A stretch of DNA of 60,000 nt from NCBI GenBank assembly GCA_014529385.2, contig CM043964.1:104149587-104209586 (forward strand), read 5' to 3'. The notes below the pieces were generated by a model, which saw nothing but the letters and a program-made list of their open reading frames with translations, was not told where the DNA came from and did not search any database. Source of the stretch: Adiantum capillus-veneris. Its lineage: Eukaryota; Streptophyta; Polypodiopsida; Polypodiales; Pteridaceae. The position numbers and the translations under genes are program-made. Shown here piece by piece: positions 33,784 to 46,600 of the stretch. Positions within the stretch are counted from its first letter, which is position 1. The number at the start of each line of letters is the position of its first letter.

Positions 33784-36355
33784 TCACTTTTCCAGTGACT
33801 TTGTGATGTGACTAAACTTGGTAGCTCGAGCTACTATGTCTACTTGTACCGAGAGATCCTTGAAAGGGTTGTTGAGCATGGCACTCTGGTATGCTATGTG
33901 CCTAGCCTGCAGATCTTTGGTCAGGGGATTGAAGATAGTGGAGTCCATCTCAAAGAACCCTGTCATGAATGCTTCCTCGAATGTCTGTATGAAGTGCGAG
34001 GGGAGGAACATTATTCTGGCATATATCACCATGAGTATGTTTCTGTTGGGGGCTTCAATTTCTATATTCCATGCAATGCCTTCAATTCCTTCAAGGAATA
34101 CTTAGCAAGGATGTACCACTGCATTAGTATCTTCAAAAGATTGGATATAGGTTATTATCACCATTGCTATCTTTGTGAGAATCTGGCAAGTGAGTTCCAT
34201 CACATGCCCCATTTGAGCAATCACTGCATTCATGGTATGGACCGTGTAGGACTCTATCGGCTTGTAATTATTGATCAACTTGGAAAGCATTGTGTAATTC
34301 ATAATCGAGGGCCTCCTGCTCCTCCATGTGTAATATCTCTCCCAAGATCATCGTCTAGGGATTGGAAAATAGGTTGGGTCGATCCTGAGATGTTGCGGTG
34401 CATTTATGTACATTGTTTCGTGTTGTGGCCTTTTCTCAAACCAGTTCTTCCTCCACAAGGGATAACTTTCCAAGATAAGAAGCACTTGATATGTGGTAAT
34501 TGGCACATCCTCATAGTCACCCTTTGCATTTGGTTCCAATGATGGTAAACGCTTCTTACTCCACAAGATGGCTCCTATTTCATCAGTGGAAGTGGTATCA
34601 TTTCATGGCCAAAGTTTTTTCACCACTTCATTGGGCTTGATCATTAGTGGGGCCACTGATTCTAGAACTTTGAGCTCATAAAGCATGTATTCTTTGCGGG
34701 AGTTGGCTGGAATGTCCTCTATCCATTTCTTTAGTTTCGCACGTGCATTTTTTTGTTATGTTTCTTCTTCAAAATCATGCAAATCTTCCCAATTGATGTG
34801 CTTTGTAAGTCCATGGGGGTAAATCTATGCTTTCAAACTCAACTATTTGTTGTGTGGATTGAGCAAGCACAATACCCTTTGATTTCAGGGCATTGGTTGA
34901 ATGACATTTACTCTTTAGCTCCTTAGCATGCCTCTCCACCTGGCTGGTCAATTTTGCTTTGGCTTTGGCTAATTGTTCCTATAGCTCCTTGATTTCTTAC
35001 TCCCATTGACTGTGTGTAGACATTTGTCCAGCCAACAATATCTACTTTGTAGCTTCTCCTCGACTAGATCTGCTTTTGGTGCTTTGATTTCTTCTATTGT
35101 GGCTGTTGGAGCTTGGGATGTCAAGGCATGGGTAGGGACTTGTTCAATTGCCCCAAGAGATTTGACAATGTGTACTTGACCACATCATATGGTTCACACA
35201 ATTTGGAATATTTGTGTTGTTCACCTGCCAAGGTCTTCTCTAGAGCTTGATGCTCTACTTGAAGCCTGATGTTGTCCTCGATTTTCCTTTTTAAGTCTTC
35301 GAAGATGTTGGCCATGCTACTTTTTTTTCTCATTACAAGGCAACTTTGAGATTTTCATTATCTTCTTGCAGGCACTCTACTTGTTGGTGTAGCCTCTCAA
35401 CATCTCTGATGGCCGCATTGGCCTCTGCTTTGGCATCTCTGGTGTCCAGCTCCCTCATATTAGAAACCTCTCTTTCGCATCAAAATTATAACCTGATCAT
35501 TTCCAAGTGATTTTATGATTCAAACTCTTTAATTGAGCTTATCAGCGGCCTCAGCTTCAACTCTCAAGAGAGGTGGTACCTCTCTACGCATTGAAGTTGT
35601 TGGTTGCCGCAAGCTCTTAGGCTCAAGTTCTCCTTTTTCTTGATTTTCCTTTGGCTGGTCTTCAGGTTTCCTTTGTTCCTCCTATGACTTGCTTTGATAT
35701 GGTTTTGTGGTTTCAAAATCCTTGTACTTCGCTTGCATTTCATCGTTCTTTTCTTCAGTTTCTTTTCTATCTCCTTAATCTTTCACTTCTCCTTGTTTGT
35801 GGTCAACAAGAGGAGTCAGAGGTTTGGGTGAGCTCTTTTTGTGGTAGGTTGTAGTTGTGTCCTTAGGGGAATATCCTTACATCAATCGTTGACTTCTTGG
35901 CGAGTCTGTCAAAGATTCTAAATCGGCCTTTTTTCCTCTTTTTTAGTCTGTTTTTTCTACAGCTACTTTCTGGCGTTTATGTTTATCTTTTCAACCCTTT
36001 CCTCTTTGATGTTCTTGAGCTTCCTATCAAGATCCACATCATCTTCTTCATTGTCTTCAGAGGCCGCTTCTTCTATTTTCTTCTTTTCCCTCGAGCCACT
36101 ATGTTTTCTCCATTGATCTTTGAACCTGTGATTTGGGAGTTTGCTCCGTTGGCTGTATTTTCTTTTGGAACAAGGGAGAAATGATATCCTCTTTAGTAGA
36201 TTGGTATTTTGAGGGAGTGTCGTTCTTTTATCTTTGATTTCTCCACTTAGCTCAAAGTCCGACTCCGTGGCCTCACTATCCAGTGCTTTGGCCCTCGAGT
36301 TTGGTCCCTTTGTCCTTTTCTTGGTGGGAGTGATAAAGGGGAGATTGGATCCCAT
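33784..36355 (-). pseudogene. Element K downstream ORF, unknown protein with coiled coils
   Basis: Minus-strand coding-like sequence in three registers. The start MGSNLPFITPTKKRTKGPNS (36355) leads to a basic/acidic charged region (EEAASEDNEEDDVDLDRKLK). A heptad-rich coiled-coil part follows (MANIFEDLKRKIEDNIRLQV, 35312), then a 34.6-33.8 kb region with LPSLEPNAKGDYEDVPITTY, YTVHTMNAVIAQMGHVMEL and DLQARHIAYQSAMLNNPFKD ending at SLEK. I recognise no domain. It occupies the place between protease and 3' LTR where RT, RNase H and integrase would be. The large plus-strand ORF at 33808-34542 is a shadow of it. Confidence 0.45.
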
Positions 36356-36359
36356 GGCT

Positions 36360-36886
36360 ATGGTAGTTGTCTCCTAAGCACAACGTGCGGCATGCGCGTA
36401 GGCGCTCGTGGCGGTCCTGCGGTGGTTCAGTGGTGGCGAAGGGTAGTGTGGCTCTCTCGGCCGATCGGCATCACTGTTAATAATGTAGATGTGGCATCCC
36501 GTGTGGGGTTGTTCACACGCCAAGGGGGCAAATACCTTTTGAAGGCAAGTATTGGGGAGCTTAAGGGGTGGTTCATGCAATATGTGAAAGAGCAAAGGAG
36601 AAAGTGGTTGACTTGGGAATGTCTAAGAGGTGTTGCACCTGTAGTAGTTGGAAGAGGAAACTTGCCGAGTTGTGGCGAGCATGCAGTAGATGCTTAGTGG
36701 AGGTGAGACATGTGTATGCAATGCAATAAAATGTGAAAAGAGGCTTTGCGGTTGTCTCCCCACGCTCGCTTGAGCTATCTGAACACTCGTTATCTGCATC
36801 GTTACTTAATTCCAGATGCTCAGAGGAGTCATAAAACTCTTCTTGTTCTGGTGAGTCTACATTCTCATCTCCTGTTGGTATAAGGC
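36360..36886. other. Element K spacer, no gene recognised
   Basis: Short frames on both strands without recognisable content lie between the protease region and the coiled-coil ORF. Confidence 0.4.
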
Positions 36887-38102
36887 TTACCAGAGTAGCA
36901 CATCATAGCCATCCTTATCGCAAAATTTTGTCGCTGGGCTATCTATAATGGTACAGACATCCAATGTTGCTAGTATGTGTTCCCATTCCAGAGGTTCTAA
37001 GGCATCTTCGGGAAAAGGTTCCGGAGTGTAATCCTTGTCCTCAATAGCTCTTTCTAAGATGCATTCCTCTCTTTTTAAGCTCCCACAATGTGAAGCTCCG
37101 CACATCCATAGCTCTTTTTTCTACCCTAACCATGCTGGGAGTTCGGACCATGCCAATGTAGCTGAATCAAACTCTTCCACTGGTGTCTGGTTCACATCCT
37201 TGTAACTATGGTCTTTTAGGTATATTTTGGTTGTAGTCTCCCCACGTCTGAGGTATATGTGGTCATAACCCCAATCCTGGACCATCTTTAATTGTCTCAT
37301 GAATGGTCTTCCCAAGATGATCTCATAATTGTTCTTTTTGTCGAAATCAACTATTGCAAATGTATGCTCATACTTGATTCCACAAGAGGTGACAATTAAT
37401 TTTTCTAAAAGTCCTAGAGGCTTTTCCATGAACCCATCTACCAGTGCAATTTCATTTTGGTAGCTCTGAAAGCCGGTTTTCCCCATTTTTTCCAGATTTC
37501 TTTGGTGGCGATAGCGACTCCCGCTCCACTGTCAAGAATAGCTTTGGAAACTACTCCCTGGAATTCTACTGGGAGTGGGGTATTTCCATCTTCTCCCTCG
37601 CAATATTCTCCAACCTTGTTTAAAGGTACTGGCCTAGTGTTTAGTTGAGGCTTGTCCAATTCTCTGATCCCTTCTTGAAGCTTCAAGGTAGGGTCTTTTA
37701 CTCCAAATTTTTCTAAGCATTTGCCTACGGTGGTCCACATGTTTGGTTGTAACGTCAGGAGTTTGGCTAACGTGATTGTGCATGCCACAGGGGTGGACAA
37801 TAACTCAATCAACCCTTGTGAATCCATCACTCTGTTGGAAGAAAGTCTTTGAGATGGGATTGATCTCACCTTAGACTTAGCTTCATACTCCCCTAGGTAA
37901 AAGGGTAGAGTTTTTAGCGAGTTTGGTTGGCTGTGCCCCGAACTAATTGAACTCTGGTCTCCCTCTTCAGAATGCATATCAAAGTTCATTTTTGATCTTG
38001 CCTCAAACTCTTCAATGGGAGGTAAGATCTCATTTTTCTCCTTTCTCGTGTTATTTATTTGGTGGTTCATCCTGCTAGCTTCATTTGCTTCCCGGATTTG
38101 CT
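36887..38102 (-). pseudogene. Element K gag-pol fragment with retropepsin
   Basis: The frame crossing from the other side of E (IREANEASRMNHQINN) runs through a linker to a retropepsin: AILDSGAGVAIATKEIWKKW (Asp codon 37531-37533), then NYEIILGRPFMRQLKMVQDW, the usual second conserved block. A one-base shift near 37443 separates the two halves. After a stop at 37121, a further frame (CGASHCGSLKREECILE.., 36887-37105) remains. The N-terminal residues of the ORF beginning at 38259 belong to the E LTR. E divides this gene; its other part is at 52053-52155. Confidence 0.75.
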
Positions 38103-38361
38103 TGATGGGGAGGAGCTCAGAGCACAACGGAAGAAGAATACACATGCACACACTCACACACACACCACCATAGCCACACACAGGTTGAAGGGGGAGATCC
38201 AACGTACTGTATGCCCCCTTTCTTTCTACTCCTTTCTTATGCACTAAGGCACAATACACATTGTACTTAGTGTTAGTGGCTCACACAAGTGTATAGCTGT
38301 ACACTTAGGGTTAGCAGCAGTTAGTGATGGGCGGTCGACCACATGGCCATTAAACCTAACA
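38103..38361 (-). repeat. Element E 3' LTR
   Basis: Plus-strand TGATGGGGAGGAGCT..CCTAACA with a CACACA tract. Its inner neighbour on the minus strand is a PPT AAGTGGGAGAA. Confidence 0.93.
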
Positions 38362-38416
38362 TTCTCCCACTTGATGGCCAATGTGGGAGACTATAAAAAT
38401 GGAAGAGCACCACTCT

Positions 38417-39394
38417 TCACCCAATTCCCATCAACTCACGACAGTGTTGAAACTGATGGCTAGAGAGACTCTCAGTGAGTGCATCCACTACATTCTGTGA
38501 TGTAGGAATCTTCACTAAATCAAGGCTCTTGTTGGCTAGACATTCACGACTGAAGTGATAGCGCACATCAATGTGTTTCGTTCTGGAATGAAACATTGGA
38601 TTGTTAGCCAAGGCAATAGCTCTTTGACTATCACAATGAAGAACTGGTGTACACTACCCCAATCCAAGATCTTTCACTAGGCGAGCAAGCCAAATAGCTT
38701 CTTTGCATGCTTCACTCAAAGAAACATACTCTACCTCTGTGGTAGAAATGGATGTACAATCTTGAAGAACAGATCTCCAAGAAATAGCTGAACCAACAAA
38801 TGTGTAAATCCAACCTGTTGTTGATTTACGACTGTCAACACAGCATGCATAGTCACTGTCTACAAATCCCTGAATGGATGACTCTCCACGACCATAGCAT
38901 AACTATCTATCTCAAGTTCCACTCAAGTATTTGAGAATCGACTTGACAGCATCCCAATGCTTTTTACCAGGGTTAGACATAAATCTGCTCACAACTCTCA
39001 CTGCATGTGCAATGTCAGGTCTTGTAGCCACCATGGAATACATGAGACTACCACAAGCTGAAGCATAAGGAATTTTGGCCATCGCATCTTTTTCCTCAGT
39101 AGATTTGGGACAATCGTTCTTGCTAAGTTTCAAACATGTAGGCAATGGAGTACTCAAGGCCTTCCCCTTCTGCATGTTGAAACGATTAAGAACCTTGTGC
39201 ACATACTCTTTTTGAGAAAGGTACAACAACCTCTTCTTACGATCACGAGTAATGAGCATACCCAAAATGTGATTGGCTTCACCCAAATCTTTCATGTCGA
39301 ATTGACTTTTCAGCTTGGTTTTCAAGTCAGCAATGTCCTTCTTAGAATGACCAGCAATAAGCATGTCATCTACATAAAGGATAAGCATAATAAG
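38417..39394 (-). pseudogene. Element E RT C-terminus and RNase H
   Basis: Contains the RT catalytic YVDD (39365-39376) in LILYVDDMLIAGHSKKDIAD, then SQFDMKDLGEANHILGM, GSLMYSMVATRPDIAHAV, the RNase H parts (GFVDSDYACCVDSRKSTTG; TTEVEYVSLSEACKEAIW) and the C-terminal SRTKHIDVRYHFSRE. It ends at CRELMGIG. Stops are visible near 39395, 38912 and 38653. Thr-Thr-Glu-Val replaces the usual STEAE active-site block, so RNase H is doubtful as well. Confidence 0.85.
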
Positions 39395-39985
39395 CTATCC
39401 ATTTGGTTGTCTTTTCATGTAAAGACTTGGATCCTCATTACTGCACTTATAGCCTAGAGAACGCATAAATGCATCAAACTTTTGATACCATTGTCTGGAC
39501 GATTGCTTCAAGCCATAGAGACTTTTCAGAAGCTTACAGACCAAATGTTCCTTGCCCTTGAGCACAAACCCTTCAGGTTGCTGCATATAAATCTCTTCCT
39601 CAAGATCACCATGTAAGAAAGCTGTAATGACATCCATTTGATCAAGCTCCATATCTTCAGTGGCAACCAAAGCAAGCAACATTCTTAGTGTCGTCATCTT
39701 GTGCACTGGAGAAAAGATTTCCTGGAAATCTACACCATATTCTTGCTTGAAACCTTTGGCCACTAAACGAGATTTGTAATTCTCAACATTGGATGCAATC
39801 TTCTTCTTGTAAACCCATTTACAAGGCAAAGCTTTTCTACCTTTTGGCAATGGAACAAGTTCCCATGTTTTGTTCTTTGCAATACTGGATAGCTCCCTCT
39901 TCATAGCATGTTCCCACTGAACCTTATCATTGGCTAGCATAGCTTCTTTGTAACAAGAAGGCTCACCACTATCTGTCAGCAACAC
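39395..39985 (-). pseudogene. Element E reverse transcriptase, N-terminal half
   Basis: Open for 196 codons: EPSCYKEAMLANDKVQWEHA, WELVPLPKGRKALPCKWVYK, MDVITAFLHGDLEEEIYMQQ and LKSLYGLKQSSRQWYQKFDA. The catalytic motif MDVxxAFLHG is intact. It ends in a TAG just before the YVDD segment. Confidence 0.88.
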
Positions 39986-40136
39986 AAAGTCTACGCCTGG
40001 AACAAACCATTTTGGTGGATGTGAGACTCTTTGAGATCTCCTCGGTTGATAAGAGCTTGTACTAGTCTATGTAGTAATTGTCTCTGGAGCTATCTGTACA
40101 GGAGGTGATACATCGGAAAACGTCACTTTCTGGAAT

Positions 40137-40940
40137 TCAACCTCTTTTCGTTGGTTGTTTATGCATCTTGGTCTCATTGAAGACAACATCACTACTACGG
40201 ATTACTGATCGACTTTCCGGATCCCATAAACGATAGCCAAATTGACCATCTATACCATAGCCAATAAAGATGCATTTCCTAAACTTAGGGTCAAGCTTAG
40301 CACGCAACTCCTTGGGTACATGTGCATAAGCTTTGCAGCCAAATGTATGGAGTTTTTCATAAGACAACTTATGTCCTGGCCATAACTCCAAAGGTACACG
40401 AGACTGTAATGAAGCATGTGGTGATCTATTGATCAAATACACAGCAGTGTATAATGCTTCAACCCAAAACACTTGCGGTAAATTAGCCTGCGATAGCATA
40501 GACATAATCCTCTATTGGATGGCCCTATTCATTCGTTCGGCAACACCATTTTGTGCAGGGGTATAAGGAGCTGTAAACTCACGCTTAATTCCCCTACTTG
40601 AACAGAAGTTTGCAAACACTTTGGAGACATATTCTCCACCATTATTTGAGCATAAAGATTTCAACTTATGTTCAGACTAAGTTTCCACACTAGATAAGAA
40701 CTTTTTGAAACAAGAAAAAGTCTCATCTTTAGACTTCATGGCATAAACCCAAACATGTCGTGTTGCATCGTCAATGAATGTAACATAATAAGACGCACCA
40801 CCATGGGATTTAGAAGGCATAGGTCCACATAAATCACTATGCACAAGCTCTAAGGGCTTTCTTTCTTTGTCAAAAGACTGTGTACCATGTGCTCGTGTTT
40901 GCTTACCATATTGACAGTGTTCACAAATGCCACAAAGCAA
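40137..40940 (-). pseudogene. Element E integrase
   Basis: The core begins CEHCQYGKQTRAHG (zinc-binding region) and LVHSDLCGPMPSKSHGG (first catalytic Asp), followed by FIDDATRHVWVYAMKSKDE. A TAG near 40677 precedes the second-Asp/Glu region ([20 protein letters not shown]), where a degenerate Asn stands at the usual Asp position ([11 protein letters not shown]). The C-terminal part (40137-40505) reads LPQVFWVEALYTAVYLINRS and GCKAYAHVPKELRAKLDPK. Confidence 0.82.
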
Positions 40941-41342
40941 CAGTTGGCAGCTCGGTTATAGAAAGAACACTGTTCTTGTCAGATACATAAAGAGGATAAA
41001 GTGTACCAACTTTAGAACCATGGGCTAAAATAAGATGACCTTTCGCAATACGCCAAGACTGCTGATGAAAAGTGACTTTGTAACCCAAGTCATCAAGACG
41101 TCCAACCGAAATCAAATTTCGTGTCAAAGCTGGAACATGATGCACATTATGTATGGTAAACGTCACCCCATTTTCCATAACCATAGCAATATCACCTATG
41201 CCCACAATGTCACAAGAGTAGCTATCACCTAGCGTAACAGTGCCAATGGTTTCCTCATATGTAGTAAACCAATGACTATGAGGTGTGACATGCAACGAAG
41301 CGCCCGAATCAAGAATCCATGTATGGGACACTTCACCACTAA
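40921..41342 (-). pseudogene. Element E protease and pre-integrase
   Basis: WILDSGASLHVTPHSHWFTT carries the aspartic protease active site (DSGAS at 41296-41310). NVHHVPALTRNLISVGRLDD and the GAG-pre-integrase part LILAHGSKVGTLYPLYVSDK follow. The frame runs into the CACTA insertion at the TAA target site (41340-41342). Confidence 0.9.
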
Positions 41343-41500
41343 CACTACAAGAGGCTATTCATATTAGTGACGCTCACACAGCGACGCTCAATTTTTTTTT
41401 TCCCGGCGTCGCTATGAGCGTCGCAAATTTACAAGTAAATTTGCGATGCTCATAGCGACGCTCATAGCGACGCCGGCTGGGCTAAAAAAAATAACAGAGA
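41343..41500 (+). repeat. L left TIR and subterminal repeats with hairpin
   Basis: After the 12-bp TIR come several GCGACGCT units. Around 41404-41460 the arms GCGTCGCTATGAGCG.. and ..CTCATAGCGACG pair around AAATTTACAAGTAAATTT, forming a long near-perfect hairpin. Subterminal repeats of this kind are TNPA binding sites in En/Spm. Confidence 0.8.
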
Positions 41501-41566
41501 GCGCCCAAAAACTCAGATCTCAGATCTGAGTTTTTCGGCGCCCTCAAGCAAGGAGCAGGTAACGCT

Positions 41567-41597
41567 CTCCCTCTCTCTCTCTCTCTCTCTTTCTTCT

Positions 41598-41662
<65 letters not shown>

Positions 41663-41736
41663 AGGAGAGGAAGGAGAGCCAGGTATGCTCCTTCCCTCTA
41701 CTCACTCTCATGTTCCCTTCCCCTCTTTCTCTCTCC

Positions 41737-41778
<42 letters not shown>

Positions 41779-41785
41779 TAGTGTT

Positions 41786-41821
<36 letters not shown>

Positions 41822-42060
41822 TACAAACATAAACAAAAACGCACACACACATACATAAACAAAGAATGCACACACACACATTGAGAGAGGAAAAGAGAGA
41901 GAGAGCATGCATAAATAAAAAACGCACACATTGAGAGAGGAAAAGAGAGAGAGAATATGCATAAACAAAAAACGCACACATTGAGAGAGGAAAAGAGAGA
42001 GAAAACATGCATAAACAAAAAAACGCACACACGTTGAGGGAGAAAGAGAGAGAAACTAAT
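41567..42060. repeat. Microsatellites and ~62-bp minisatellite in L
   Basis: (TC)n(CA)n at 41567-41660 and 41727-41779, (GA)n at 41788-41814, then three to four copies of a unit with TTGAGAGAGGAAAAGAGAGA, GCATAAA and ACGCACACA (about 41880-42050). The overlapping Cys/Phe-rich minus ORFs here are repeat artefacts. Confidence 0.9.
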
Positions 42061-42219
42061 TTAACGTCGTAGGAAACTAATTAAAATTAAAAGACCTAAA
42101 GATCTAGCCGACGAGGAGTTGAACTCAAGACCTATTATTCAAGAGGGAAATGGCATAACCAATCTATCATACTTGGCATGGGTGATAGAAAGGTTATACC
42201 ATTTATCTCTTTTTATTGG

Positions 42220-43180
<961 letters not shown>

Positions 43181-43461
43181 TCCACGCAAGAATTACTTAC
43201 GGTTTAGGGTTTAGAGTTAGACGAACAGTGAAAAGATCTACTGTGAAAAGATGTTAAGATGCTGTGAAGTGCTACAGCTAGAGAAGAGGCAAAGGGGTTT
43301 TGTCCACTACATGCAGTATCATGTAGACGTGAGTCTGTAGATTTCTTGTACCCACAAATATAGGTATTGACCAATAAAGACGAGATTATAACCCGGTGGT
43401 TCTGATCTCCGTGCACCTCTAGACCGAGGTGTGCGGGGATTGGACATGACTAGAGAATGTG

Positions 43462-43559
<98 letters not shown>

Positions 43560-43621
43560 GACGAAGAATGCCAATAGAATATTAAATTTGTTGTCTAGGT
43601 TATAAGATTTTTATCCTCATT
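43181..43621. other. L sequence upstream of TNP2, with (GA)n microsatellite
   Basis: No reading frame is recognised. A GA run of about 90 bp spans 43467-43555. The transposase promoter is presumably in or upstream of this region, but I see no clear TATA box. Confidence 0.4.
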
Positions 43622-46600
43622 ATGAGTAGTGACGAGGATGTGGGACCGTCCAACCGAAACACCTATCTCTCAACGAGGGTCTTATGTCCTTGTAATCAAT
43701 GCAAGCATGCTGTGCGACGGACAAGACGTGTTTCTTTGTAGCACGTTCGCGAATTTGGCGAGTTCGATCCATCTATTATAGATCGAGTTGTTGCCAATTA
43801 TAACTCGTCGGACTCTGACGCTGGCCAACAAGCAGCAGTCTTGCAACCCAATAGACGTGTTCGCAGGCGCTTTGGTCAAGCAGCATATGTGAGGCCACAA
43901 GATGTAGCCTCTGACAGCTCGGGGGATGATCATACAGAGCACATTCCCAACGAGGCAATGTTTGAGCACGAGATTGATGAAATGATCGAGACGATCATGG
44001 ATTCAGAAAGGCTTATCTATGATGATATGAAAAGTGAAGCTGATACGCCATTGTATAATGGAGCACGTATGTCTAGATTGAAAGCACTCCTGGTTCTTCT
44101 CAACATGCAAGCAATGTTTGGATGGAGTGACACTAGCGTCACAGCGCTTTTCAGGTGATCTATTACAATTAGTTTACTTTAATAAAACTCTAAATGTATA
44201 ATGATCTGATAGATTTTTACACGACTGTATCGTATTTTTATGTTGTGTAGATTGCTTAAAGAGCACATACTACCAGCTGACAATGTGATGCCAGATTCTC
44301 GAGATGAAGCAAGAAAGATTTTGCGAAACTTGGAGATGGATTACAATTCTATCCACGCTTGTCCTAATGACTGCATTCTTTTCAGAGGGGAATACATAGA
44401 CATGGAGAAGTGTCCGAAATGTGATTCCGAAAGATATCGAGTAGATCTCCACGGGACAAAAATTCCACAAAAGGTTTTGCGACATTTTCCTCTGCTTCCT
44501 CGCATCAAGCATTTCTTCGAATGTAAGTCCATGGCCGCCCTAGCATCATGGCATGAGGAGAATAAATCTTCGGGTGGTGTGCTACGAATTCCTGCAGATT
44601 GCGTAGCCTGGAAACATATAGATGGAACATGGTCGGATTTTGCCAGGGAAGCTCGAAATTTGCGCTTAGGCTTGGCTATGGATGGCGTAAATCAATTTGG
44701 TCAAAGATCAACATCTTACAGTGTATGGCCCGTTGTCATCGTCAACTACAACATTCCCCCGTGGTTGACTACGAAGAAGGGGCACCTATGGCTAAGCTTG
44801 ATTGTGCCAGGGCGATATAAAGTGGAGAATATGGATGTGTATCTTCGTCCACTATTGGAAGAGCTACAACAATTGTGGATTGGCATAGAGGTGGTGGATA
44901 TGAGCCGAAACACAGGACGACGGAATGCTTTGATCAGAGGCATTCTAATGTGGACCATGCATGACTATCCCGGGCTAACAGAATGCTCAGGTGATCTATT
45001 GACACTCCTCACTCAGACACTGTAAATCTTGTTTTTTTCCATAGTTGATCTATTATCATGTGTATACATGCAGGGCTTCAAACAAGCGGATACAGAGCAT
45101 GTGTCACATGTGGACCTAGACTGAATGCACGTAGGGCGTTCTCACTAAAGAAGAAAATCTACGAAGATCATCAAGCGTATCTTCCAGAGAATCATGTGTT
45201 ACGCGACGGCTTTTTGGGAAGAGAGCCACCAAGGATGTCTGCACAAGCATGGTTAGAGCAGAAGGAGATGTGCGATGACGGATTGCCTCCAGGGATGAAG
45301 AGACTATCTCTATGGTACGAGTTACCATACTGGCCCCGACTCATGATCAATCACTTGCTCGATCCAATGCACATATTCAAGAATGTGGGTAATCTACTAT
45401 GGGACCATCTGACCGGCAAGAAAGATACTTTGGGAGCCAGAGTTGACCTTAGAAATGTGGATCGTATGGAGCAATATTGGCCGCAAACAGCATCTGATGG
45501 ATCGATAAAACTCCCTAAAGCACCATGGATTTTCACGGGAGCCCAAGAACGCAAAGTAAAAGAGACCATTCGATCTCTGCGGACCCCCACTGGCGTAATG
45601 CACTCGCTCCGAACGTGTTTTACTAAAGAAGGAAAGCTTACTGGTTTGAAGTCACACGATTGGCATAAAATGTGTCAGGTACGTTCATAGTGGACTTTAA
45701 TATCATTGCATAAAATGTGGACTTTAATATCATTGCTGCACATACTTTATAGTTTATTTTACCGGTTGCCATTGAGGGATGTTTGTCTCTCGACATCCGT
45801 AACACAATCTACAAACTTGCAAAGCTGGTGCAATGGATCCCACAAAACGAGATCAACGTAGACTCCATACCATTCGCCAAACTAAATGCTGCGGAGCTTG
45901 TGTGCATGTTTGAGAAACATTTTCCTACTACCATGCTAACCATTCAGGTGCATTTTCCTACTACCATGCTAACCATTCAGGTGCATCTTCTTGTTCACAT
46001 AGTTGATGAGGTGGAAATAGCTGGCACAGTTCATTCCAGATGGATGTTCTTCTTAGAACGTTTCATGAAAATGCTTAAGGGATATGTGCGTCAAAAGGCA
46101 CTTCCGGAGGGTAGCATGGCAGAAGGTTGGTTGGTATCAGAGTCCCTAGTGTACATTGGAGAGTGGCTAGACGGATTTGATAAAGCCCGGGACACGCTAT
46201 GGCGAACCATAGATGATGAGCGCATATCTGGGATTGTCATGTGCAATCTCGGTGTTGAGAAGAAGATGACGGAAGATCTAGAGGCTAAAATCAACCGATT
46301 TTGCATGCTTCACAATCCAGTGATGCAAAAGTGGATTTCACAATATGAGGATGCAAAGCAAGAGCGACAAAGGGCACAAATAGAGTGGAGACGGGGAAGA
46401 CGACCACCGATGCACTATCCGACGGTTCTGGAGAGCCTACCAACATTCATGAGCTTAAGATGGTTGCACAACCAATTGAAAAGCGCACAACAATGCGGTG
46501 ACGAAGTGACTGAGGAAGAGTGGGAGTACTCTCGGGGTTGCGCGACCAAGGTAAGTTTGCAATGTACGACTAGCTAGTGACTTTATTTCTAAACGTTTGA

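Noticed and set aside
33808-34542. 244-codon plus-strand ORF
   Set aside because: The minus strand over the same interval has more protein-like sequence continuing in flanking segments of K; the plus ORF is rich in Cys/His/Tyr as expected for an antisense shadow.
41343-41500. Separate MITE or foldback element at the left end of the CACTA
   Set aside because: The palindromic GCGACGCT units occur at both CACTA ends between TIR and genes, so they are its subterminal repeats.
41698-42032. Overlapping Cys/Phe/Leu-rich minus ORFs resembling small secreted or membrane proteins
   Set aside because: They are translations of GA/CA microsatellites and a minisatellite in three registers.
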